A stretch of 5,576 bases of DNA from an uncultured Oscillospiraceae bacterium. Its GTDB lineage: Bacteria; Bacillota; Clostridia; Oscillospirales; Oscillospiraceae. Position 1 is the first letter of the stretch. Each line of letters starts with the position of its first letter. A program made the translations under genes and the position numbers. Positions 1 to 5,576 of the stretch are shown piece by piece. The stretch lies in NCBI GenBank assembly GCA_900758955.1, contig CAAETL010000269.1:1-5576 (forward strand), given 5' to 3'. Under the pieces are notes generated by a model. That model was not told where the DNA came from and ran no database searches. It saw nothing but the letters and a program-made list of their open reading frames with translations.

Positions 1-1167
1 AATATACCCCAAATCAGCGACGTCACGCTGATCCTCAGTATTCTGCGCGATTTGGGCGCGGACGTCCGCACAGTGGACCGTACCACTGTGGATATCGATT
101 GTTCCCGAATCCGCCGCTATAAAGTCCCCTACGAGCTGGCGCGGCAAATTCGGGCCTCTTACTACTTGGTGGGCGCGCTGCTGGGCCGTTTCGGCAAAGC
201 GGAGGTTCCCCCTCCCGGCGGCTGCGATCTGGGCGTACGGCCCATTGACCAACACATCAAGGGCTTTTCCGCCATGGGCGCCGACGTACAAGTACAAAAT
301 GGTTATATTCACGCTTACGCCAAAAACGGCCGCCTGACCGGCGCGCCGATCTACTTGGATGTGGTCTCCGTGGGCGCTACTATGAACATCATGTTGGCCG
401 CCTCCCTGGCGGATGGGATGACCATCATTGAAAACGCCGCCAAAGAGCCCCATATTGTCGATCTGGCCAACTTCTTAAACTCCATGGGCGCCAACATCAT
501 GGGCGCTGGTACGGATGTGATTAAAGTCCGTGGCGTCCCCTCCCTGAAGGGCGGCTCCTATTCCATCATCCCCGATCAGATTGAAGCGGGCACCTATATG
601 GCCGCAGCGGCTGCCGCGGGCGGGGAAGTTCGCATTAAAAATATTATTCCCAAACACTTGGACTGCATCTCCGCCAAATTGGAGGAGATGGGCGTGGAGA
701 TCATTGAGGAGGACGACTCCCTCCTGATCCGCCGCTATGGTCAGCTGAACAAGGCCAACGTAAAAACGTTGCCCTATCCCGGCTTTCCCACCGACATGCA
801 GCCCCAAATCGCGGCGGTTCTCTGTCTGGCGAAGGGCACCAGCATCCTCACTGAAGGCGTGTGGGACAACCGTTACCGATACGCGGACGAATTCCGCCGT
901 ATGGGCGCCCATATCCAGGTGGACGGCAAAGTCGCTGTGATCGAGGGCGTGGATCAGTTTACAGGCGCGCAAATCTGCGCCTGCGATTTACGCGCCGGCG
1001 CTGGCATGATTATCGCCGGTTTGGCCGCCTCCGGGGTCACGGAAATTGAGGAGGTCCACCACATTGAACGCGGCTACGAGGACATTGTTTCCAAACTCTC
1101 CAAGCTGGGCGCGGATATCCGGGTGGAACACACCGCCGAAGAGGAATGGCGGACCGGTGCAGGTTAA
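1..1167 (+). CDS. murA: UDP-N-acetylglucosamine 1-carboxyvinyltransferase (MurA), 5' end missing
   Basis: Cytoplasmic enzyme that transfers enolpyruvate from PEP to UDP-GlcNAc, the first committed step of peptidoglycan synthesis and the target of fosfomycin. The frame is open from base 1 and gives 388 codons. By alignment from memory with E. coli MurA, the first visible residues (NIP) match about residue 43, so roughly 42 residues are outside the window, including the Lys-Asn pair near position 22. The TTG at 52 is an internal Leu, not a start. Visible motifs: PGGCDLGVRP with the PEP-reactive Cys at 223-225 (the fosfomycin-sensitive form, not Asp), IRASYY, FPTDMQPQ with the catalytic-site Asp at 793-795, DLRAGAG, and HIERGYEDI near the C-terminus. 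LGAD/MGAD/MGAN/MGVE/MGAH/LGAD recur at regular spacing and match the repeated units of the inside-out alpha/beta barrel. It ends with an acidic tail. Firmicutes often carry two paralogues (murAA and murAB); the sequence does not let me say which this is. Confidence 0.96.
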   Translation, partial: NIPQISDVTLILSILRDLGADVRTVDRTTVDIDCSRIRRYKVPYELARQIRASYYLVGALLGRFGKAEVPPPGGCDLGVRPIDQHIKGFSAMGADVQVQNGYIHAYAKNGRLTGAPIYLDVVSVGATMNIMLAASLADGMTIIENAAKEPHIVDLANFLNSMGANIMGAGTDVIKVRGVPSLKGGSYSIIPDQIEAGTYMAAAAAAGGEVRIKNIIPKHLDCISAKLEEMGVEIIEEDDSLLIRRYGQLNKANVKTLPYPGFPTDMQPQIAAVLCLAKGTSILTEGVWDNRYRYADEFRRMGAHIQVDGKVAVIEGVDQFTGAQICACDLRAGAGMIIAGLAASGVTEIEEVHHIERGYEDIVSKLSKLGADIRVEHTAEEEWRTGAG

Positions 1168-1216
1168 TATTAATACGAAAAGCTTAATTAGAACTATTAG
1201 TAATTGATTTTTAGCT
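1168..1216. other. AT-rich intergenic spacer after murA
   Basis: This short stretch between the murA stop and the terminator stem is clearly richer in A and T than the flanking genes. I looked for a sigma-A promoter that could serve rlmH. TATTAG at 1195-1200 resembles a -10 box (4 of 6), but no acceptable -35 box lies 16-18 bp upstream, so no promoter is called. If rlmH does have its own promoter, this is the most plausible place for it, and the downstream hairpin would then lie in the mRNA leader. Confidence 0.4.
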
Positions 1217-1248
1217 GACGGCGGCAACTATGCCGCCGTCTTTCTATT
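1217..1248 (+). terminator. Rho-independent terminator after murA
   Basis: GACGGCGGCA (1217-1226) pairs perfectly with TGCCGCCGTC (1231-1240) around a 4-nt loop ACTA, and is followed by the T-rich run TTTCTATT. A 10-bp GC-rich stem with a U-rich tail is a textbook intrinsic terminator for transcription arriving from murA. It ends only about 22 bp before the rlmH start codon, leaving no room for a promoter between the two. Confidence 0.92.
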
Positions 1249-1270
1249 CGTTGAAACCAAAGGAGAACAA

Positions 1271-1753
1271 ATGGTTGGGGTACATCTGATCTGCGTAGGG
1301 AAACTAAAAGAAAAATTTTATCTCCAGGCCTGTCAGGAATATATGAAACGGCTGACGACCCTCTGCAAACTCACCATCACGGAACTGCCGGAGGTGCGGC
1401 TCCCGGATGATCCCTCCCCCGCCCAGGTCCAGGACGCCTTAGAAAGAGAAGGCGAAGCGATTCTCCCGCGAATCCCCAAAGGCGCACGGGTCGTGGCGCT
1501 CTGCGTGGAGGGCGCCCTCCTGTCCAGCGAAGCTCTGTCTCAACAGATGGAAAACTGGACCAGTCAAGGGATCTCCAACTTGGCCTTTGTGATTGGCGGT
1601 TCCTTTGGCCTACACTCCATGGTCAAGGCGGCCGCAGCCCTGCGGCTCTCCCTCTCCCCCATGACCTTCCCCCACCATTTGGCCCGTGTTTTGGTATTAG
1701 AACAAATTTATCGGGGTTTTCAGATCAGCAGAGGCACCCGCTACCACAAATAA
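1271..1753 (+). CDS. rlmH: 23S rRNA (pseudouridine(1915)-N3)-methyltransferase RlmH
   Basis: SPOUT-class (trefoil-knot) methyltransferase that uses S-adenosylmethionine to N3-methylate pseudouridine 1915 in helix 69 of 23S rRNA, acting on assembled 70S ribosomes. At 160 residues it fits the family length (about 155-160). Diagnostic features are the N-terminal HLICVGKLKE strand, the SAM-binding knot FVIGGSFGL (about 106-114), the LSLSPMTFPHHLARVLVLEQIYR helix region (126-148) and the C-terminal YHK. The start is the ATG at 1271, with AAAGGAG ending at 1265 as ribosome binding site (5-nt spacing). The C-terminus reads RGTRYHK where the family normally has Pro just before YH; this is a small substitution in an otherwise intact protein. 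It follows the murA terminator and precedes the phosphohexomutase gene by 40 bp on the same strand. Confidence 0.96.
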   Translation: MVGVHLICVGKLKEKFYLQACQEYMKRLTTLCKLTITELPEVRLPDDPSPAQVQDALEREGEAILPRIPKGARVVALCVEGALLSSEALSQQMENWTSQGISNLAFVIGGSFGLHSMVKAAAALRLSLSPMTFPHHLARVLVLEQIYRGFQISRGTRYHK

Positions 1754-1780
1754 TGGGGCCGCCGCCTCTGCGTTACTTGA

Positions 1781-1786
1781 AGGAGG
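1781..1786 (+). promoter_or_regulatory. Strong Shine-Dalgarno site fixing the mutase start
   Basis: AGGAGG lies 7 nt before the ATG at 1794. It decides the start of the mutase and argues against the earlier ATG at 1753, which overlaps the rlmH stop codon (TAATG) but opens only a 73-codon frame running into the mutase in another phase. Confidence 0.85.
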
Positions 1787-1793
1787 TTCCTTT

Positions 1794-3515
1794 ATGTCCT
1801 ATCGGGAAATTTATGAAAACTGGCTGCATTCCCCCGCTCTATCTCCCGCGGAGCGGGAGGAGTTGCTTGCCATCGCATCGGATGAAACAGAAATTGAGAG
1901 CCGGTTTTTTGGTCCTCTGGAATTTGGCACCGCCGGTCTGCGGGGCATTATGGGCGTCGGGCTTCACCGCATGAACCTTCATGTGATCCGCCACGCCACC
2001 CAGGCCTTCGCCCAAGTGATTCTGGACGAGGAGGGAGAAAATTCTTCCCAAGGCGTGGCCATCTGTTTTGATTGCCGCAACCACTCCCAGGAGTTCGCCC
2101 AGACCGCGGCCTGCGTCATGGCGGCCAACGGAATTCCCGTGCGGCTCTTTGAGGCCATGCGTCCCACGCCGGAGCTCTCCTTCGCGGTGCGGGAATATGG
2201 CTGTGTGGCTGGTCTGAACATCACCGCCAGCCACAATCCCAAGGAGTATAACGGGTATAAGGTCTACTGGTCCGACGGCGCCCAGCTCCCCCCCCATCAC
2301 GCCCAAGCCATTGCCGGACAGATGGAGAAGCTGGACGTTTTCGCCGGGGTGCGCACCACGCCCTACGAGGCGGCTGTCCAAGCCGGCCTCATCACGCGGA
2401 TGGGCGAGGAGACCGATCAGCGTTTTTTGAATAACGTGATGGCCCAAGCCAACGACTTCGCCGCGGTTGCCCAGGTGGCCGACACCTTTCAAATGGTCTA
2501 TACGCCCTTCCACGGCACCGGCTATCAGCAGATTCCCTATGTTCTCCATCAGTTGGGGCTGAAACACCTGCACTGCGTGCCTGAGCAGATGGTCCCGGAT
2601 GGAAACTTTTCCACCGTCGCCTCCCCCAATCCGGAGAACCCGGAGAGCTTCGCCCTGGCCGTGAAGCTCGCCCAAGAGGTGGGCGCCAACTTTATCTTGG
2701 GCTCCGACCCTGACGCTGACCGGGTGGGAATTCTGGTCCGGAATCCGGAGGGAGAGTATGTCCCCGTCACCGGCAATCAGACTGGCGTACTTCTATTGGA
2801 CTATTTGATCGGCGCGAGAAAGCGCCGGGGTACGCTGCCGGAAAACCCCGTGGCGCTGAAGACCATCGTCACCACCGAGCTGGCCCGTCAGGTCGCCGCG
2901 CAAAATGACGTGGCCTGTTTCGACACCTTCACTGGGTTTAAGTTTATGGCGGAGAAGAAAAACGAGCTGGAAGCCGCCGGGGCTGGCCATGTCATCTTCT
3001 CCTACGAGGAATCCTATGGGTACATGATTGGCGACTATGTGCGGGATAAGGATGCGGTAACCGCCACTCTCCTGCTCACGGAGATGACCGCCTGGTATGC
3101 AGGGCAGGGGATGACCCTTCTGGACGCCCTCCAGGTTCTGTATGCTAAGTATGGCCATTACAACGAACGCACCTTGAATCTGGTGATGCCCGGCCTGGAG
3201 GGCATGGCAAAGATGCAGGCCCTCATGGCCTCGCTTCGTCAGGAGCCCCTGACCCAAATTGCCGGCACGCCTGTGGTCATTCGCCGGGATTATCTGGACG
3301 GGACCCAGACCGATCTGACCACCGGCAGCGCAACCCATATGGCTCTGTCAGGCTCCAACGTCTTGAAATATCATTTGGCCGACGGCACCGATCTGGTGGT
3401 TCGCCCCTCGGGCACCGAACCCAAGATTAAGGTCTACATTCTGGCAAGTGGAGACAATCAAGAGGCTTGCCTGGAAAAGCTGGACCGTTATCAAGCCTGG
3501 GCGGACGCCCTGTAA
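1794..3515 (+). CDS. pgcA: Phospho-sugar mutase (alpha-phosphoglucomutase/phosphomannomutase, PgcA-like)
   Basis: Alpha-D-phosphohexomutase of 573 residues, close to the long PGM2/PgcA type (B. subtilis PgcA is of similar size). It interconverts hexose 6-phosphate and hexose 1-phosphate through a phosphoserine and Mg2+; glucose-1-phosphate feeds UDP-glucose for glycolipid anchors and glycopolymers. Motifs in order: FGTAGLRG (44-51), catalytic loop TASHNP (144-149) with phosphoserine Ser146, metal-binding DPDADR (305-310), sugar-binding EESYGY (405-410), and the phosphate-binding loop RPSGTEPKIK (537-546) in the C-terminal domain. All four active-site loops are present, so the enzyme should be active. 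The start is set by AGGAGG 7 nt upstream. It is probably co-transcribed with rlmH (40-bp gap, no terminator between) and is closed by a strong terminator 27 bp after the stop. Glucose versus mannose or another sugar cannot be decided from the sequence; the symbol is given by resemblance only. Confidence 0.93.
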   Translation: MSYREIYENWLHSPALSPAEREELLAIASDETEIESRFFGPLEFGTAGLRGIMGVGLHRMNLHVIRHATQAFAQVILDEEGENSSQGVAICFDCRNHSQEFAQTAACVMAANGIPVRLFEAMRPTPELSFAVREYGCVAGLNITASHNPKEYNGYKVYWSDGAQLPPHHAQAIAGQMEKLDVFAGVRTTPYEAAVQAGLITRMGEETDQRFLNNVMAQANDFAAVAQVADTFQMVYTPFHGTGYQQIPYVLHQLGLKHLHCVPEQMVPDGNFSTVASPNPENPESFALAVKLAQEVGANFILGSDPDADRVGILVRNPEGEYVPVTGNQTGVLLLDYLIGARKRRGTLPENPVALKTIVTTELARQVAAQNDVACFDTFTGFKFMAEKKNELEAAGAGHVIFSYEESYGYMIGDYVRDKDAVTATLLLTEMTAWYAGQGMTLLDALQVLYAKYGHYNERTLNLVMPGLEGMAKMQALMASLRQEPLTQIAGTPVVIRRDYLDGTQTDLTTGSATHMALSGSNVLKYHLADGTDLVVRPSGTEPKIKVYILASGDNQEACLEKLDRYQAWADAL

Positions 3516-3542
3516 AAACCGGCGGCAGCTTTTGGCTGATTT

Positions 3543-3577
3543 AAAAACGACCGTCCTTGTGACGGTCGTTTTTCGTA
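3543..3577 (+). terminator. Rho-independent terminator after the phosphohexomutase
   Basis: AAAAACGACCGTC (3543-3555) pairs perfectly with GACGGTCGTTTTT (3561-3573) around the 5-nt loop CTTGT. The five A/T pairs at the stem base provide the U-tract, and the symmetry means it could also act on the opposite strand. It separates the rlmH-mutase unit from the regulator gene. Confidence 0.93.
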
Positions 3578-3613
3578 TATTGCCAAGCATCGCGCACCAG
3601 CAGAAAAGCGCAC

Positions 3614-3642
3614 GGAAAGTCATGAAATGGAGGCGACTTTCC
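3614..3642. promoter_or_regulatory. Inverted repeat upstream of the AraC-type gene, possible operator
   Basis: GGAAAGTC (3614-3621) and GACTTTCC (3635-3642) are perfect 8-bp inverted half-sites separated by 13 bp. Their centres are 21 bp apart, about two helical turns, so both would face the same side of the DNA. The pair ends 34 bp before the AraC-family start codon, between the upstream terminator and the gene. It could be an autoregulatory binding site or a weak leader hairpin. No convincing -35/-10 pair was found nearby (TACCAT at 3645-3650 is only a weak -10 candidate), so its function is inferred. Confidence 0.4.
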
Positions 3643-3676
3643 TTTACCATAGACACAAGCGGAAGGGAGAGATCAC

Positions 3677-4555
3677 ATGAATTGGATTATAGGAATTCAG
3701 AAGGCTGTGGATTTTGTGGAAGCCCACATCACCGACCCCATCGACTATGAAGAAGCGGCGAAGCAGGCCTACTCGTCTAGCTTCCATTTTCAGCGGGTTT
3801 TCAGCATCCTCTGCGGCTTCACGTTGGGGGATTATATCAGAATGCGACGTCTCTCTCTGGCGGGAAATGAGCTTGCGTCGTCAAGGATTCGGGTCATTGA
3901 CGCGGCGGGCAAATACGGATATGAGACGCCTGAGAGTTTCAGCCGCGCGTTCACCCGCTTTCACGGGGTTACGCCCTCACAGGCGAAACAGGGCGGCGCG
4001 GCGCTCAAATCCTTTTCTCCGCTTTCCGTAAAGCTAATTTTAGACGGAGGAAACACCATGGATTACAGAATTGAAAGCAAGGACGCCTTTCAAATTATTT
4101 GCCTCAAAAAGCAGGTCTCCTGCAAAGCGGAACTGACCACAGAGGAAATCTCTCACTTCTGGCAAGACTGCGGGAAACACGGCACCATTCAGGCCCTGTG
4201 CAAGTATCTTCCAGACCACAACATGTTTCAAAACTGCATCGTTGGGGCGAGCTTCGGCCGGGACGCCGCCAATACCAATTTTCCCTATGCCATCGGCGTG
4301 CATTACAACGGCATGCCCATCACCGATCCGGCGCTTACTGTGGAGGAGATCCCCGCCCATACCTATGTGGTCTTTCCCTGTACCGGCAAGATGCCGGAAG
4401 CGTTTCAGGAGATGTACCAGCGGATTTACAGCGAATTTTTCCCCACCAGCGACTATCAGCCCTGCGGGGGCACAGATTTTGAAGCGTACCCCTCAGACGA
4501 TGTAAATGATCCCAACTTTTCTTGCGAGATTTGGGTAGCTGTGGAAAAGAAATAA
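3677..4555 (+). CDS. AraC-family transcriptional regulator with C-terminal GyrI-like effector-binding domain
   Basis: Cytoplasmic DNA-binding regulator of 292 residues. Residues 5-105 form the AraC/XylS double helix-turn-helix: first HTH about 24-46, linker helix 52-70, second HTH about 73-96, ending in the family signature SFSRAFTRFHGVTPSQ. Residues 128-290 resemble the GyrI/Rob/BmrR-type small-molecule-binding domain (MDYRIE at its first strand, VVFPCTGKMP, then IYSEFFPTSDYQPCGGTDFEAYP). Glu269 in DFEAYP sits where this fold often has an acidic residue that contacts cationic ligands. The order (HTH first, ligand domain second) matches Rob and B. subtilis YdeE-like proteins. The start is the ATG at 3677 with AAGGGAG 7 nt upstream. 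The gene is alone between two terminators, so no target gene is evident; ligand and regulon are unknown. A second ribosome-binding-site/ATG pair lies inside it at the domain boundary. Confidence 0.92.
   Translation: MNWIIGIQKAVDFVEAHITDPIDYEEAAKQAYSSSFHFQRVFSILCGFTLGDYIRMRRLSLAGNELASSRIRVIDAAGKYGYETPESFSRAFTRFHGVTPSQAKQGGAALKSFSPLSVKLILDGGNTMDYRIESKDAFQIICLKKQVSCKAELTTEEISHFWQDCGKHGTIQALCKYLPDHNMFQNCIVGASFGRDAANTNFPYAIGVHYNGMPITDPALTVEEIPAHTYVVFPCTGKMPEAFQEMYQRIYSEFFPTSDYQPCGGTDFEAYPSDDVNDPNFSCEIWVAVEKK
4046..4060 (+). promoter_or_regulatory. Possible internal translation start for a free effector-binding domain
   Basis: Inside the AraC-type gene, GGAGG (4046-4050) lies 7 nt before an in-frame ATG (4058-4060, Met128). 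Initiation there would give a 165-residue protein equal to the complete GyrI-like domain, ending at the same stop (4553-4555). A small hairpin, GCTTT(4021-4025)/AAAGC(4030-4034), precedes it. The caveat is that GGAGGA also encodes the Gly-Gly of the interdomain linker, so the signal may be coincidental. Confidence 0.35.
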
Positions 4556-4599
4556 AAGGAAAGGGAGATGTGCCAACAGACACGTCTCCCTTTCCTTTT
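4554..4599. terminator. Bidirectional terminator between convergent genes
   Basis: A 19-bp stem, 4554-4572 with 4581-4599, has one G-U wobble (4569:4584) and an 8-nt loop. The outer part pairs AAAAGGAAAGGGAGA with TCTCCCTTTCCTTTT. The stem begins within the TAA stop of the AraC-type gene. Read from the minus strand, the hairpin is followed by ATTTCTTTTC, so it can also end transcription of the convergent LTA-synthase-like gene, whose stop is 44 bp away. Confidence 0.92.
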
Positions 4600-4642
4600 G
4601 CATGGCGCATGACGGCGTCTCACATTTGTTTTCTGAATGCGC

Positions 4643-5576
4643 TTATTTCAGCCTGGGTTCCTCCTTGGGCGCCCCTTGTTCAGGGGCAGGGGCAGGCTCC
4701 AGGCCCAGACGCCGGTAGTAGTCATATTCCAGTACCTTGGCGGAGTTTGCAAACATATTCTGCACCTCCTTGAGCATCTGCTGGGGGTAGCCCTCGGGGA
4801 CCGTCACCCCTTCCTTGGGGATAAATTCGTCGGTCTTCGCGTCATAATACCCCAGGTCAGTCCGAAAACTGTAGTCGGAGAACACCGCCAGTCCCGGGCT
4901 GTCGGACAGGATATCCCGCCCCATCAGCAGCCGGGAGTCATACTCCAACCCGAACAGATTGGAAATCGTGGGCAGAATGTCCAGGCTGCACGCCGTCTTC
5001 TCCACCACAACAGGCTCTTCCATGTCTCCTGACCAGAGGATCAGATTGCTTTTGAAAATCTCTTGGCCTTCCACAGGATGGCCTGCCAGGGCGTCGATGG
5101 AATCCTGGGACAAGCCATAGGGGTAGTGGTCCCCGGTGAGAGCTATCACGGTGTTTTCCAGCTCTCCCGCCTTCTCCAACTCCTGGAGCAGATATTCCAG
5201 GGCCCGATCCAGCTCTATCTGGCAGGCCAGATAGGCCTTGGCCTCCTCCGGCAGGTCCAAGTCGTGCACTTCCGCCTTGTGCTTGGCCGCCATGCTGTTA
5301 CCGTTGAAGGTATATTCCAAATGGCCGCTCACCGTCATGTAGTAGGCGTGGAAGGGCGCATCTCCGTTGAGATAGTCCGGCAGCGTTACTTGCATCATCT
5401 CCAAGTCGGACTCCGGCCAAATTTCTGTGAGTTTCAAGCCGTTTCCCAGCCCTTTGTAGCGATATCCCATGTTGGGATGGGTTTTATCCCGTTGGTAATA
5501 CGTGTACGTATGGTTGTGGTAGGCGCGGGTATCATATCCCTTGGCCCGGAACTGGTTGCCCAGGCAGAAATAGAGG
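4643..5576 (-). CDS. LTA synthase family protein (sulfatase fold), N-terminal part outside the window
   Basis: C-terminal 311 codons of a membrane-anchored phosphoglycerol transferase of the LtaS/sulfatase superfamily; such enzymes transfer glycerol-phosphate from phosphatidylglycerol onto teichoic acid or glycolipid outside the membrane. The frame stays open to the window edge: upstream of the ATG at 5468-5470 it reads LGNQFRAKGYDTRAYHNHTY and on through THPN, with no ribosome binding site before that ATG, so it is an internal Met. Family marks: the RAYHNHTYTYY segment, HPNMGY, TVSGH (His codon 5321-5323) and ALTGDHYPYG, whose Asp-His pair (5126-5131) matches the metal ligands of LtaS. The nucleophilic Thr and the N-terminal transmembrane helices should lie beyond 5576. 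The last residues form a Pro/Glu/Ala-rich tail. The gene converges on the AraC-type regulator and shares its terminator. Whether it makes true LTA or another glycerol-phosphate modification is not resolvable. Confidence 0.9.
   Translation of the reverse strand, partial: LYFCLGNQFRAKGYDTRAYHNHTYTYYQRDKTHPNMGYRYKGLGNGLKLTEIWPESDLEMMQVTLPDYLNGDAPFHAYYMTVSGHLEYTFNGNSMAAKHKAEVHDLDLPEEAKAYLACQIELDRALEYLLQELEKAGELENTVIALTGDHYPYGLSQDSIDALAGHPVEGQEIFKSNLILWSGDMEEPVVVEKTACSLDILPTISNLFGLEYDSRLLMGRDILSDSPGLAVFSDYSFRTDLGYYDAKTDEFIPKEGVTVPEGYPQQMLKEVQNMFANSAKVLEYDYYRRLGLEPAPAPEQGAPKEEPRLK

Noticed and set aside
274..910. Recurring near-identical ATGGGCGCC blocks in murA, first taken for a DNA repeat
   Set aside because: They encode the Met/Leu-Gly-Ala motif that ends each structural repeat of the EPT barrel; spacing and frame follow protein architecture, not a mobile or regulatory repeat.
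1753..1974. 73-codon frame whose ATG overlaps the rlmH stop (TAATG), suggesting a coupled small gene
   Set aside because: It has no ribosome binding site of its own and runs into the mutase gene out of phase; the AGGAGG at 1781-1786 clearly serves the ATG at 1794.
1839..2675. 278-codon open frame on the minus strand inside the phosphohexomutase gene
   Set aside because: It lies wholly antisense to a gene with all family motifs. Its translation is low-complexity Gly/His/Leu-rich with no recognisable domain, as expected of a shadow frame in GC-rich coding sequence.
2793..3338. 181-codon minus-strand open frame within the same mutase gene
   Set aside because: Antisense shadow of a conserved gene, with no recognisable motif.
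3580..3608. Possible promoter for the AraC-type gene (TTGCCA at 3580-3585)
   Set aside because: With a 17-bp spacer the -10 position reads GAAAAG, which does not resemble TATAAT.
4671..4687. GCCCC/GGGGC inverted repeat near the 3' end of the LTA-synthase-like gene
   Set aside because: It is only 5 bp, lies in the codons of the Pro/Glu/Ala-rich tail, and has no U-tract; the composition of that tail explains it.
4637..5032. 131-codon plus-strand frame opposite the LTA-synthase-like gene
   Set aside because: The minus-strand frame carries the TVSGH and TGDHYPYG motifs and continues to the window edge; the plus-strand translation resembles no family.
5468..5470. ATG as a possible true start of the LTA-synthase-like gene
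   Set aside because: The same frame is open upstream to 5576 and encodes family-typical sequence (RAYHNHTYTYY, HPN), and no Shine-Dalgarno site precedes the ATG.

Overview
The window looks like chromosome of a moderately GC-rich Firmicute, most likely a gut Clostridia of the Oscillospirales (Oscillibacter/Flavonifractor-like). This rests on the style of the MurA, the phospho-sugar mutase and the LTA-synthase-like protein, on strong AGGAGG-type ribosome binding sites, and on GC-biased codons in the housekeeping genes. It is an inference from remembered family sequences; no search was run. No mobile element, CRISPR array, rRNA or tRNA was seen.

Layout. Positions 1-1167 (+) hold the 3' nine-tenths of murA, the first committed step of peptidoglycan synthesis, closed by a perfect GC-rich terminator hairpin at 1217-1248. 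Next come rlmH (1271-1753), the 23S rRNA pseudouridine methyltransferase, and, 40 bp later, a 573-residue alpha-phosphohexomutase (1794-3515, PgcA-like). These two are probably co-transcribed and end at a 13-bp-stem terminator (3543-3577). A stand-alone transcription unit follows: an AraC-family activator fused to a GyrI/Rob-like effector-binding domain (3677-4555), with an inverted repeat in its upstream region and a terminator that overlaps its stop codon (4554-4599). Convergent to it on the minus strand (4643-5576, running off the right edge) is the C-terminal part of a sulfatase-fold enzyme of the lipoteichoic acid synthase/phosphoglycerol transferase family.

How the genes relate. MurA, the phosphohexomutase (glucose-1-phosphate for UDP-glucose and glycolipid or glycopolymer synthesis) and the LTA-synthase-like enzyme all concern the cell envelope, but only rlmH and the mutase look like one operon. 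The most interesting item is inside the AraC-type gene: a Shine-Dalgarno-like GGAGG, 7 nt before an in-frame ATG, sits exactly at the junction between the DNA-binding and ligand-binding domains. It could allow separate production of the free ligand-binding domain, as in TipAL/TipAS. The rest is mostly ordinary housekeeping sequence.
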